Source of the DNA: Chitinophaga rhizosphaerae
GTDB taxonomy: Bacteria > Bacteroidota > Bacteroidia > Chitinophagales > Chitinophagaceae
Direction: 5' to 3'
DNA: 64,000 nt
NCBI RefSeq assembly: GCF_003958645.1
Contig: NZ_RXLO01000015.1
Location: forward strand, 32,129 to 96,128
The position numbers and the translations under genes are program-made. Position 1 is the first letter of the stretch, and each line of letters opens with the position of its first letter. Shown here one piece after another: positions 9,009 to 15,908 of this stretch. The notes beneath the pieces were generated by a model. That model was not told where the DNA came from. It worked only from the letters and a program-made list of their open reading frames with translations, and ran no database searches.

Positions 9009-9869
9009 ATGAGCACACAACTCCGCACCATTACAATTGCATGCCTGTTTTTCGCAGGATGCTTCCTCATGGCGGTCAACGCCACTGCACAGACCAAAAT
9101 CTCGACGCCGGCCGGGCTTTTCAAGAACGGCGGCAATTACCTGGAAGGTACGTCCACCGACAACGGCAGTACCCTGTTCTGCACCGGGTCGTCCACGTTC
9201 ACACTGGCGTCTTCTACCACCGATCCGGAAAACAACCTGCCGTACACGAATTTCACCTGGGAGGAAATGAATACCGACGGTACCACCTTCCAGCCGATGA
9301 CGGCAGGCAGTTCGCCGAACAAGGCCAACGTTACCAATGCGGCGCCGGGATGGCATATCTACCGGGTGTCGGCCACCATCGGCGCGGCCACGGGTTGCGA
9401 GGCCGATCCGACCTATTTCACGGTGTATGTTTTACCGCCGCTGAAAGTGACGCCCCGCGTCAATAAAACAGATGCGGAAGGCGTCAGCTATTGCTCCGAG
9501 AACGGCGCCCCCACAGGCCCCGATGCCTTCACTTTTACCAGCGTCGTAGCATTCGACGCTACACCGCGCGACATCTCCAATACCCAATTGCCGGCGCTGA
9601 CCATCGACGATTTCGAGCTGCAATACACCTGGTCCAAAGTGGACGCCTCCAGCGTTAAAACCACCGTTGGAAACGCAGACAGCTATACGCTCACCGCCGC
9701 CGCAAATCCGGGTCATGCCGAAACCTATTCCATAGCGCTCGACGTGAATTATGCCGCCAAAACCGCCTGCACCTATACTGCACCTGCATTGTACAGCGGC
9801 ACCAGCACCACCACCGTTGTCGTGAAGGAATACAAGAAAGCCGGCAAACCGACGATCACTATCGAGTAA
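9009..9869 (+). CDS. Secreted protein of unknown function, Ig-like character
   Basis: The protein has 286 residues, with a signal peptide 'ACLFFAGCFLMAVNATAQ'. It consists of beta-rich sequence with two Ig/PKD-like stretches: 'TNFTWEEMNTDG...' to 'GWHIYRVSATIGAATGC' and 'FELQYTWSKVDASS...' to 'AETYSIALDVNY'. Paired cysteines appear in each. It ends without a recognisable sorting domain, in 'KEYKKAGKPTITIE'. It is the middle gene of a three-gene run with 4-base and 1-base gaps, so co-transcription is near certain. The function is unknown; it may assemble with its neighbours at the cell surface. Confidence 0.72.
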   Translation: MSTQLRTITIACLFFAGCFLMAVNATAQTKISTPAGLFKNGGNYLEGTSTDNGSTLFCTGSSTFTLASSTTDPENNLPYTNFTWEEMNTDGTTFQPMTAGSSPNKANVTNAAPGWHIYRVSATIGAATGCEADPTYFTVYVLPPLKVTPRVNKTDAEGVSYCSENGAPTGPDAFTFTSVVAFDATPRDISNTQLPALTIDDFELQYTWSKVDASSVKTTVGNADSYTLTAAANPGHAETYSIALDVNYAAKTACTYTAPALYSGTSTTTVVVKEYKKAGKPTITIE

Positions 9870-9870
9870 C

Positions 9871-10812
9871 ATGCGGCGGAAATCCCGCATATTGACCGCT
9901 TTCCTCACCGGGAGCGCAGCCGTAGCCATGGCTCAATCCGGCCCGCCCACAAGGACCGTGGACACGGACAGGCCCGCCAGGCTCATCGCTGCCGCTTCCG
10001 GTGCTTCGCGATACCAATGGTACCGTAATGGGCTCCCCATTCCGGGAGCTAACGGTATCGCGCATACGACCGTTGAGCCAGGCACCTACACCGTGGTGGC
10101 TTTCAACGGCCCGGATGCCTGCGCCTCCGACCCCTCGGACCCCGTGGTCCTCACCGGTCCCGCCGGGCCGCGGCCACAGGGAACGGATATGTCTATCCGC
10201 AAATCGGCCGATGCCCGCCAGTTGCCCGGTGGACAAAACGTTTCCTACCTGCTGACCGTCACGAACAACGGCCCCGCCACCGCCACAGGTATCATCGTCA
10301 CAGACGCCCTGCCCGCGGCGCTATCGTTCGACAGGCTGCAACCTCCCGCAAAAGGGACCGCTTCCTATCAACCCGGAAGTCACCGGGTAACCTGGGAAAT
10401 ACCCATCCTGCCCGCCCGCGAAAGCGCGACGCTCACCATCCTGGCGAAAGCCGGTAAAACGGGCCCGATCGAGAATACGGCAACGGTAACCGCATCGCAG
10501 CCCGACAGCCTGCCTGCCAACAACCGCGCCACGCACCTGCTCCAGGTGATGCCGCTGTTCATCCCCACCGCTTTCACGGCGAATGGCGACGGGCATAACG
10601 ACCGCTTCCGCATCATCGGCCTGGAGCGGTATCCGGACAATGAGCTGACGGTGTTCAACCGCTGGGGGCATGTTGTGTTTACGCAAAGGAATTACCAGCA
10701 GCGTTGGGATGCGCAGGGGCAGGAAGTGGGCACGTATGTGTACATCCTGCGGGTGCGCGATGCCGCGGGAGAATGGCACCTGTTCAAAGGGAACATCACG
10801 GTGCTGCGATAA
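9871..10812 (+). CDS. Secreted DUF11-containing protein with T9SS type B (CHU_C) sorting domain
   Basis: The protein has 313 residues. After a signal peptide (to about 'AVAMAQ') there is a short Ig-like segment ('SRYQWYRNGLPIPGAN'), then a DUF11 module about residues 105-220 ('SYLLTVTNNGPATATGIIVT', 'NTATVTASQPDSLPANNRAT'), then a C-terminal CHU_C domain of about 85 residues: 'FIPTAFTANGDGHNDRFRI', 'LTVFNRWGHVVF', 'GTYVYILRV'. The CHU_C domain is the type B signal for the type IX secretion system, so the protein should be exported and surface-attached or released. It is the last gene of the three-gene cassette and the only one with a visible sorting signal. Gliding or adhesion roles are possible but unproven. 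Confidence 0.85.
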   Translation: MRRKSRILTAFLTGSAAVAMAQSGPPTRTVDTDRPARLIAAASGASRYQWYRNGLPIPGANGIAHTTVEPGTYTVVAFNGPDACASDPSDPVVLTGPAGPRPQGTDMSIRKSADARQLPGGQNVSYLLTVTNNGPATATGIIVTDALPAALSFDRLQPPAKGTASYQPGSHRVTWEIPILPARESATLTILAKAGKTGPIENTATVTASQPDSLPANNRATHLLQVMPLFIPTAFTANGDGHNDRFRIIGLERYPDNELTVFNRWGHVVFTQRNYQQRWDAQGQEVGTYVYILRVRDAAGEWHLFKGNITVLR

Positions 10813-11036
10813 AACCCTCGGGCCATGACGGAGACCAGGGAAAGCGCGGTTTCACCCGGCGCCGGATGGCCGGTGAAGCTTTGCGCGACAGTCGCATATT
10901 ACCCGGGATTTGTCGCATCCTGCCACTGCAGAAGTCGGTTTTTACCACCACTTTTGTACTGTCAGTGGAGCAGCCACCACGATAAAAAACGGGCGGCACC
11001 GAAAAGCCAAAAGAGTAGGGACCAAAAACCGAACTT

Positions 11037-11486
11037 ATGTCAGGCAATACCGTAACATTACACCGCATGCTGAAAACCACGCCGGAGAAAGTATTCCGCG
11101 CATTCACCGACGAACGGGCCATCGCTTCCTGGTTGCCCCCGTATGGTTTCCTTTGCACCGTGCACGAAATGAAACCCGAAGTTGGCGGCACCTTCAGGAT
11201 GTCTTTCCACAACTTCTCTACGGGAAACAGCCATTCCTTCGGCGGCAAGTACTTGGAAATCAAACCGAACGAATTGCTGAAATACACCGATCAGTTCGAT
11301 GATCCCAACCTCCCCGGAGAAATGATCACCACCGTAATGCTGAAGAAAACCATCGCCGGTACGGAAATCAATATCAAACAGGAAGGCATTCCCGAAGCTA
11401 TCCCCGTGGAATTCTGTTACCTCGGCTGGCAGGAGTCGCTCGACAAACTGACCCGCCTCGTAGAGCCCGAAATCCCGGACGCTTGA
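11037..11486 (+). CDS. SRPBCC/AHSA1-family protein
   Basis: A compact 149-residue protein of the START-like SRPBCC fold. The N-terminus 'LKTTPEKVFRAFTDERAIASWLPP' is the usual opening of AHSA1-type (activator of Hsp90 ATPase homologue) domains, followed by 'GGTFRMSFHNFSTG', 'GKYLEIKPNELLKYT' and the C-terminal helix 'GWQESLDKLTRLVE'. Members bind small hydrophobic ligands or act as uncharacterised stress proteins; the ligand here is unknown. It stands alone between the secreted cassette (224 bases upstream) and a strong hairpin terminator at 11542-11572. Confidence 0.88.
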   Translation: MSGNTVTLHRMLKTTPEKVFRAFTDERAIASWLPPYGFLCTVHEMKPEVGGTFRMSFHNFSTGNSHSFGGKYLEIKPNELLKYTDQFDDPNLPGEMITTVMLKKTIAGTEINIKQEGIPEAIPVEFCYLGWQESLDKLTRLVEPEIPDA

Positions 11487-11541
11487 TCCATTTTTAGATA
11501 GGAACTAGAAATAATAAACTGATTCTCAACAGATTAGTATG

Positions 11542-11572
11542 AAAAGAGTGAATTGATTTCACTCTTTTTTTT
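11542..11572 (+). terminator. Intrinsic terminator after the SRPBCC gene
   Basis: AAAAGAGTGAA (11542-11552) pairs perfectly with TTCACTCTTTT (11558-11568) around a 5-base loop, and the T run continues to 11572. It insulates the MarR-crt operon from upstream transcription. Confidence 0.85.
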
Positions 11573-11576
11573 GTGT

Positions 11577-11610
11577 TTTGAATAAAAAGTATATTTTTAT
11601 ACTACTTTTG
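11577..11610 (+). promoter_or_regulatory. Bacteroidota-type promoter of the MarR-crt operon
   Basis: TTTG at 11577-11580 and TACTTTTG at 11603-11610 match the -33 and TAnnTTTG -7 elements with a 22-base gap. The -7 box begins in the last base of the left operator palindrome (11588-11603), so a bound repressor would block RNA polymerase. Confidence 0.7.
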
Positions 11611-11634
11611 ATAAAATAAGTATAAAAATATACT
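11588..11634. promoter_or_regulatory. Double palindromic operator, probable MarR binding site
   Basis: Two 16-base sites, AGTATATTTTTATACT (11588-11603) and AGTATAAAAATATACT (11619-11634), are exact reverse complements of each other across a 15-base spacer, and each is itself palindromic in its outer six bases (AGTATA/TATACT). The spacing centre to centre is 31 bases, about three helical turns. The promoter -7 box lies between and partly inside them. The adjacent gene encodes a MarR-type repressor, so autoregulation of the whole carotenoid operon is the obvious model. Confidence 0.75.
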
Positions 11635-11671
11635 AAATGAATGTTTCGGGAGTTGAGTAAACTGATTTAAA

Positions 11672-12343
11672 ATGACTTATGATTTAATTAAATCGGTTAT
11701 TGATATGGTGGAGGCATTCAATGATGCTAACCAGGGAGCCAAATATCCCGTTGGGCTGAACGGGTTTAAGCAGTGGATATATGATGAAGTAAAGCGCTCT
11801 GGGCAGAAACGGGATCAGCCCGCCTGGGAAGGGAAGGAAAGCGGGAGGAGCCCGGAGAGCTTCATCAGCACGCTCGTGGTACGCATGAACCGGTATGCGA
11901 AAATGTATGCGAAGGCCGCCATTCACGATTCGGATTTTTCCACGCAGGAGGAATTCATTTATCTGATCAACCTCAACGCATTGGGCCCGATGACCAAAAT
12001 GGAACTGATCAGACGGAATATCCATGACAAGCCCGCCGGCATTCAGATACTTAACCGGCTACAGTTGCAAGGCTGGGTGGAGCAGGGGGGATCGCATGCC
12101 GATAAAAGAAGGCGAATTATCCGTATTACCGCCAAAGGACAGGCGGTATTGCAACGCCAGATGGTAAAGATACGGCAGGCCACCCGCATCGTGACAGGCA
12201 ATCTCGATCACGACGAAAAAACGGACCTGATACGCCTGTTGTCGAAACTGGACGATTTCCATCACGATATCTTCATTCGCAACTTGCCGGCTTCGGACCT
12301 GCTCGATGTGGTTACAAAAGATTGCTTACCTCCAATTGAATAA
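11672..12343 (+). CDS. MarR-family winged-helix regulator of the carotenoid operon
   Basis: This 223-residue protein is longer than a minimal MarR (about 140-160). The winged-helix part spans roughly residues 90-175: 'EEFIYLINLNALGPMTKMEL', recognition helix around 'KPAGIQILNRLQLQGWVEQ', and the wing 'HADKRRRIIRITAKGQAVL'. The N-terminal 60 residues are helical and probably belong to the dimer interface. It is the first gene of a five-gene operon, 3 bases ahead of crtI, and a matching double palindrome overlaps its own promoter. MarR proteins usually release DNA on binding a small molecule or on oxidation; the inducer here is unknown. Confidence 0.88.
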   Translation: MTYDLIKSVIDMVEAFNDANQGAKYPVGLNGFKQWIYDEVKRSGQKRDQPAWEGKESGRSPESFISTLVVRMNRYAKMYAKAAIHDSDFSTQEEFIYLINLNALGPMTKMELIRRNIHDKPAGIQILNRLQLQGWVEQGGSHADKRRRIIRITAKGQAVLQRQMVKIRQATRIVTGNLDHDEKTDLIRLLSKLDDFHHDIFIRNLPASDLLDVVTKDCLPPIE

Positions 12344-12346
12344 TCG

Positions 12347-13837
12347 ATGCAAAAGAAAATCGCGATCATCGGCTCCGGCATTTCGGGTTTGTCTGCCGCG
12401 GCATATGCGGCGAAAGCCGGGCATGAAGTGCATGTGTTCGAGAAGAACGGCTCCCCCGGCGGCCGGGCCCGGCAACTGGCTGCGGCGGGTTATACTTTCG
12501 ATATGGGCCCCAGCTGGTATTGGATGCCCGATGTCATAGAGCGATTTTTCCGCGATTTCGGCAGCACCGCGTCCGATTATTATGAACTGGTGCCACTCGA
12601 CCCCCAGTTCGAAATCATCTTTTCCGACGGCAACCTTGCCGTTCCCCGGGAATATGGGCAATTGCGCAGTCTGTTCGAAAGTTTGGAACCGGGGGCCGGC
12701 CGGCAACTGGACGCTTTTATGAAATCCGCACGGTTCAAATACGAAGTCGGGATGCGGGAATTTGTGCAGAAACCCTGCCATTCCTGGCTGGAATTCGTAT
12801 CCCCCAGGATCGCCGTCTCCTCCTTCAAACTTGATCTTTTGTCCGGTTTTCGCAAATACGTGGACCGATATTTCAAAAATTCCCGCCTGGCTGCGCTGAT
12901 GGAATTTCCGGTGATCTTCCTCGGCGCCCCGCCCTCGGAAATTCCGGCCATGTACAGCCTGATGAATTACGGCGGGCTTGTTTTAGGGACCTGGTACCCC
13001 ATGGGAGGATTTTACCAATTGGTTTTAGCGATGAAGTCGATCGCGGAAAAAGAGGGTGCCAGGTTTTACTTTAACAGTCCGGTAGAGCGGATTGTCGCTG
13101 AAAATGGCCGGGTAACATCGATTATCGCCAATGGTCAACAACTGGCGTTCGACGCCGTCATCGCATCGTCCGACTATCACCATACCGAAACCCTCCTCGA
13201 TACGGCGTTCCGGAATTACGATGAAGCATATTGGCGCTCGCGCACTTTCGCCCCTTCTTCGCTCATCTATTACCTCGGGTTCAACCAGCGACTGCCGCGT
13301 TTGCAGCACCATAACCTGTTTTTCGAACACCCGCTCGATGGCCACATCGATGACATCTACAAAAACAAACGTTGGCCGCAGCAACCCTTGTTCTATGCCT
13401 GCTGCCCTTCCAAAACCGATCCTGCGGTAGCGCCGGCGGGCCATGAAAACCTGTTCCTGCTCATGCCGCTGGCAACAGGGCTGCATGACGAAGAGGCGAT
13501 TCGGGAACGATATCTCGACGAAATGCTCCACCGTTTGGAAAAACATACCGGCATGAAAAAGCTGCGCGATAAAATCGACTTTACAAGGAGTTATTGTGTG
13601 CGTGATTTCATACAGGATTACAACGCCTACCAGGGCAATGCCTACGGACTTGCCAACACGCTGGCGCAGACGGCGGTCGGCAAGCCGGCCCTTCGAAACC
13701 GGAAGCTGTGCAACCTGTTCTATGCCGGGCAGTTGACGGTTCCGGGGCCGGGAGTGCCGCCATCGGTCATTTCCGGAAAGATCGCCGCCAATGAGATCAA
13801 TCAACTAAAATCCGTCCGTTATGAAAGCGCTTTTTGA
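12347..13837 (+). CDS. crtI: Phytoene desaturase (CrtI-type)
   Basis: The protein has 496 residues, usual for CrtI. The FAD-binding Rossmann motif 'IGSGISGLSAAAYAAKAGH' is at the N-terminus (about 7-25), followed by 'VFEKNGSPGGRARQ'. The C-terminal CrtI signature 'LFYAGQLTVPGPGVPPSVIS' is present near residues 465-485. The enzyme introduces the four double bonds that turn phytoene into lycopene, using FAD at the membrane. Its 3' end overlaps the crtB start by 17 bases, so translation is probably coupled. Close relatives include CrtD-type and diapophytoene enzymes, but the lycopene cyclase and crtZ downstream make the phytoene-to-lycopene role the best fit. Confidence 0.94.
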   Translation: MQKKIAIIGSGISGLSAAAYAAKAGHEVHVFEKNGSPGGRARQLAAAGYTFDMGPSWYWMPDVIERFFRDFGSTASDYYELVPLDPQFEIIFSDGNLAVPREYGQLRSLFESLEPGAGRQLDAFMKSARFKYEVGMREFVQKPCHSWLEFVSPRIAVSSFKLDLLSGFRKYVDRYFKNSRLAALMEFPVIFLGAPPSEIPAMYSLMNYGGLVLGTWYPMGGFYQLVLAMKSIAEKEGARFYFNSPVERIVAENGRVTSIIANGQQLAFDAVIASSDYHHTETLLDTAFRNYDEAYWRSRTFAPSSLIYYLGFNQRLPRLQHHNLFFEHPLDGHIDDIYKNKRWPQQPLFYACCPSKTDPAVAPAGHENLFLLMPLATGLHDEEAIRERYLDEMLHRLEKHTGMKKLRDKIDFTRSYCVRDFIQDYNAYQGNAYGLANTLAQTAVGKPALRNRKLCNLFYAGQLTVPGPGVPPSVISGKIAANEINQLKSVRYESAF

Positions 13838-14657
13838 AGAGCTGTCGATGCAGGTCAGCAGGGCCGTCACCAGGAAGTACAGTACGAGTTTTTCCATCGG
13901 CATCCTTGCGCTCGCGCCATCGATCCGCCCCGCCATATATGCGATTTACGGCTACGTGCGGTTGGCAGACGAGATCGTGGACAGTTTCCACGCGCATGAC
14001 AAACACAGGTTATTGGAACGGTTATCGGTCGAAACCTGGCAGGCGCTGGACGAGGGGATTTCCCTGAACCCCATCCTGCAATCGTTCCAGGACGCCGTTA
14101 ACCGGTACGGCATCCAGCGGGAACTGATTTCCCGGTTTCTGGACAGCATGCGGATGGACCTGTCGCCCGTTGAATACGACGACGATAAATACCGGGAATA
14201 TATCCTGGGCTCTGCGGAAGTAGTGGGCCTGATGTGCCTGCATGTGTTTGTGGAAGGCGATCCGGAGGCTTATGCAAAGCTGCGGCCTTATGCCATGAAA
14301 CTGGGATCGGCGTTCCAGAAAGTGAATTTCCTGCGCGACCTTAAAGACGATTACCGCATACTCGGCCGTACGTATTTCCCGGGTGTGGACCTGCGCATAT
14401 TCGATACCGATACCAAAACTTCCATAGAAAGGGAAATCGCGGAGGATTTTGCTGCGGCGCTCTGCGGAATCAGGAAACTGCCGGTCACGTCGCGGTTCGG
14501 CGTGTACCTTGCTTACAAATATTACCTTTCACTTTTTGAAAAGATCAGGCATATGCCTGCGCAAAAGATACTGCAGGAAAGGGTACGAATTCCGAACGGC
14601 CGTAAATTATCATTGATGATGAGCAGTTACCTGCAATATAAAATGGCGATTTTGTAA
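13821..14657 (+). CDS. crtB: Phytoene synthase
   Basis: The protein has 278 residues of the squalene/phytoene synthase family. The first aspartate-rich site is in 'YVRLADEIVDSFH' (about residues 45-58) and the second in 'NFLRDLKDDYRILGRTYFPG' (about 168-188); 'RKYSTSFSIGI' near residue 18 is also typical. It condenses two geranylgeranyl diphosphates to phytoene, the entry to the pathway. It overlaps crtI by 17 bases and crtZ by one base (TAATG), so it is translated as part of the operon. No GGPP synthase is in the window; the precursor must come from elsewhere in the genome. Confidence 0.94.
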   Translation: MKALFEELSMQVSRAVTRKYSTSFSIGILALAPSIRPAIYAIYGYVRLADEIVDSFHAHDKHRLLERLSVETWQALDEGISLNPILQSFQDAVNRYGIQRELISRFLDSMRMDLSPVEYDDDKYREYILGSAEVVGLMCLHVFVEGDPEAYAKLRPYAMKLGSAFQKVNFLRDLKDDYRILGRTYFPGVDLRIFDTDTKTSIEREIAEDFAAALCGIRKLPVTSRFGVYLAYKYYLSLFEKIRHMPAQKILQERVRIPNGRKLSLMMSSYLQYKMAIL

Positions 14658-15109
14658 TGAACGCGCTCATCGTCATATCAACGTTCCTGCTGATGGAAGG
14701 CGCTACCTGGGCCATTCACAAATACGTGATGCACGGCTGGCTGTGGAAATTGCACCGCGATCATCACGATCATTCACACGAAGGGCAGCTGGAACGGAAC
14801 GATTTGTTCTTCTTTATCTTCGCCCTGCCAACGATCGCGCTGCTGTATTTTGGCGTGGAGCAGGGGTTCAGCGGTCTGTTTTATATTGGTCTTGGTATTT
14901 TTTTCTACGGGATGTCCTATTTTTTTGTTCATGATATCTTCATACACCAGCGCATCCGCTGGATGCGGAATACGAAAAACCCCTATTTCCGGGCGATCCG
15001 AAGGGCGCACAAACAGCACCACAAGCATACCGGAAAAGAGGATGGCGAGTGTTTCGGGTTTCTCTGGGTGCCATGGAAGTATTTCAGGATGTATTTTAAC
15101 AAGCTTTGA
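14657..15109 (+). CDS. crtZ: Beta-carotene hydroxylase, CrtZ-type fatty-acid-hydroxylase superfamily
   Basis: This 150-residue membrane protein carries the di-iron histidine clusters of the family: 'HKYVMH' (about 21-26), 'HRDHHDHSH' (about 34-42), 'HDIFIH' (about 94-99) and 'HKQHHKH' (about 117-123). Hydrophobic helices separate the clusters. It should add 3-hydroxyl groups to the beta-ionone rings, giving beta-cryptoxanthin and zeaxanthin. It is flanked by crtB (1-base overlap) and the lycopene cyclase gene, whose ATG lies 5 bases beyond the crtZ stop. Confidence 0.92.
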   Translation: MNALIVISTFLLMEGATWAIHKYVMHGWLWKLHRDHHDHSHEGQLERNDLFFFIFALPTIALLYFGVEQGFSGLFYIGLGIFFYGMSYFFVHDIFIHQRIRWMRNTKNPYFRAIRRAHKQHHKHTGKEDGECFGFLWVPWKYFRMYFNKL

Positions 15110-15114
15110 AAAGT

Positions 15115-15804
15115 ATGCCGTTACAGTACACATACCTGCTCCTTGATTTTTTGACGGTCATTATCTGTTTCATCTTTTCTTTCGACAGGAGGATCCGGTT
15201 CGATCGCCACTTTGGCGCATTTTTGAAGGCTGTGGTATTGGTATCAATTCCGTTCCTGGGATGGGACGTGCTGTTTACCCGCATGGGCGTATGGTGGTTT
15301 AACGATGTGTATACGGTGGGCCTGCGTTTCGCGGGTTTGCCGTTGGAAGAGTGGCTTTTTTTCATTTGTATCCCGTTCGCCTGCGTGTTTACCTGGTATT
15401 GCCTGGACAAGTTCTTCGATCTTGCATGGACAAATGCGCTAAACAACATCATCGTGTTCGTGGCCATAACGGTTTGCCTGCTGGCTGCCCTGCTGGAACC
15501 GGGGCGCTGGTATACACTGGTGACCGCAGTGGCTACGGCACTTGTACTGCTGTACATGCATTTTGTCGCCAAGTGGCCGCAGATCGGGCAGGTGACGATG
15601 GTGTACCTCTTGTTGATGCCGGGATTTTTCGCCGTTAACGGTGTGTTGACAGGTACAGGCCTGGCGAATCCCGTGGTGAATTATGATCCGGAAGAGATGT
15701 TGAACATCAGGGTACGGACCATTCCGGTGGAAGATTTTGTATACGGGTATGCCCAGTTTTTGCTGAACGTGTATTTTTTTGAAAAATTTAAAATTAAATC
15801 ATGA
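15115..15804 (+). CDS. Lycopene beta-cyclase, CrtYcd/CarR-type membrane protein
   Basis: The frame opens with a TTG at 15106, but the ATG at 15115 (MPLQYTYLLLDF) is the better start and gives 229 residues. The protein is strongly hydrophobic with about six to seven membrane helices and contains the two PxE(E/D) motifs of heterodimer-type cyclases fused in one chain: 'LPLEEWLFFICIPF' near residue 80 and 'IPVEDFVYGYAQF' near residue 205. It should close both ends of lycopene to beta rings, supplying the substrate of CrtZ. It is the last gene of the operon. I leave the symbol blank because crtY in the classic sense is an unrelated soluble flavoprotein. Confidence 0.9.
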   Translation: MPLQYTYLLLDFLTVIICFIFSFDRRIRFDRHFGAFLKAVVLVSIPFLGWDVLFTRMGVWWFNDVYTVGLRFAGLPLEEWLFFICIPFACVFTWYCLDKFFDLAWTNALNNIIVFVAITVCLLAALLEPGRWYTLVTAVATALVLLYMHFVAKWPQIGQVTMVYLLLMPGFFAVNGVLTGTGLANPVVNYDPEEMLNIRVRTIPVEDFVYGYAQFLLNVYFFEKFKIKS

Positions 15805-15880
15805 AGTAGGATATTTCCATATTCTGGTTCGCACTCGGCATGACGGGCGGATTTCTGCTATTATAGTTCCCGCCAGCGGT

Positions 15881-15888
15881 TATCTTTG
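15881..15888 (+). promoter_or_regulatory. -7 box of the TonB-dependent receptor gene
   Basis: TATCTTTG matches TAnnTTTG exactly and lies 20 bases ahead of the ATG at 15909. No clear TTTG is visible at the -33 distance. Confidence 0.5.
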
Positions 15889-15908
15889 CAGCGGTTAGAT
15901 AACTCAAT

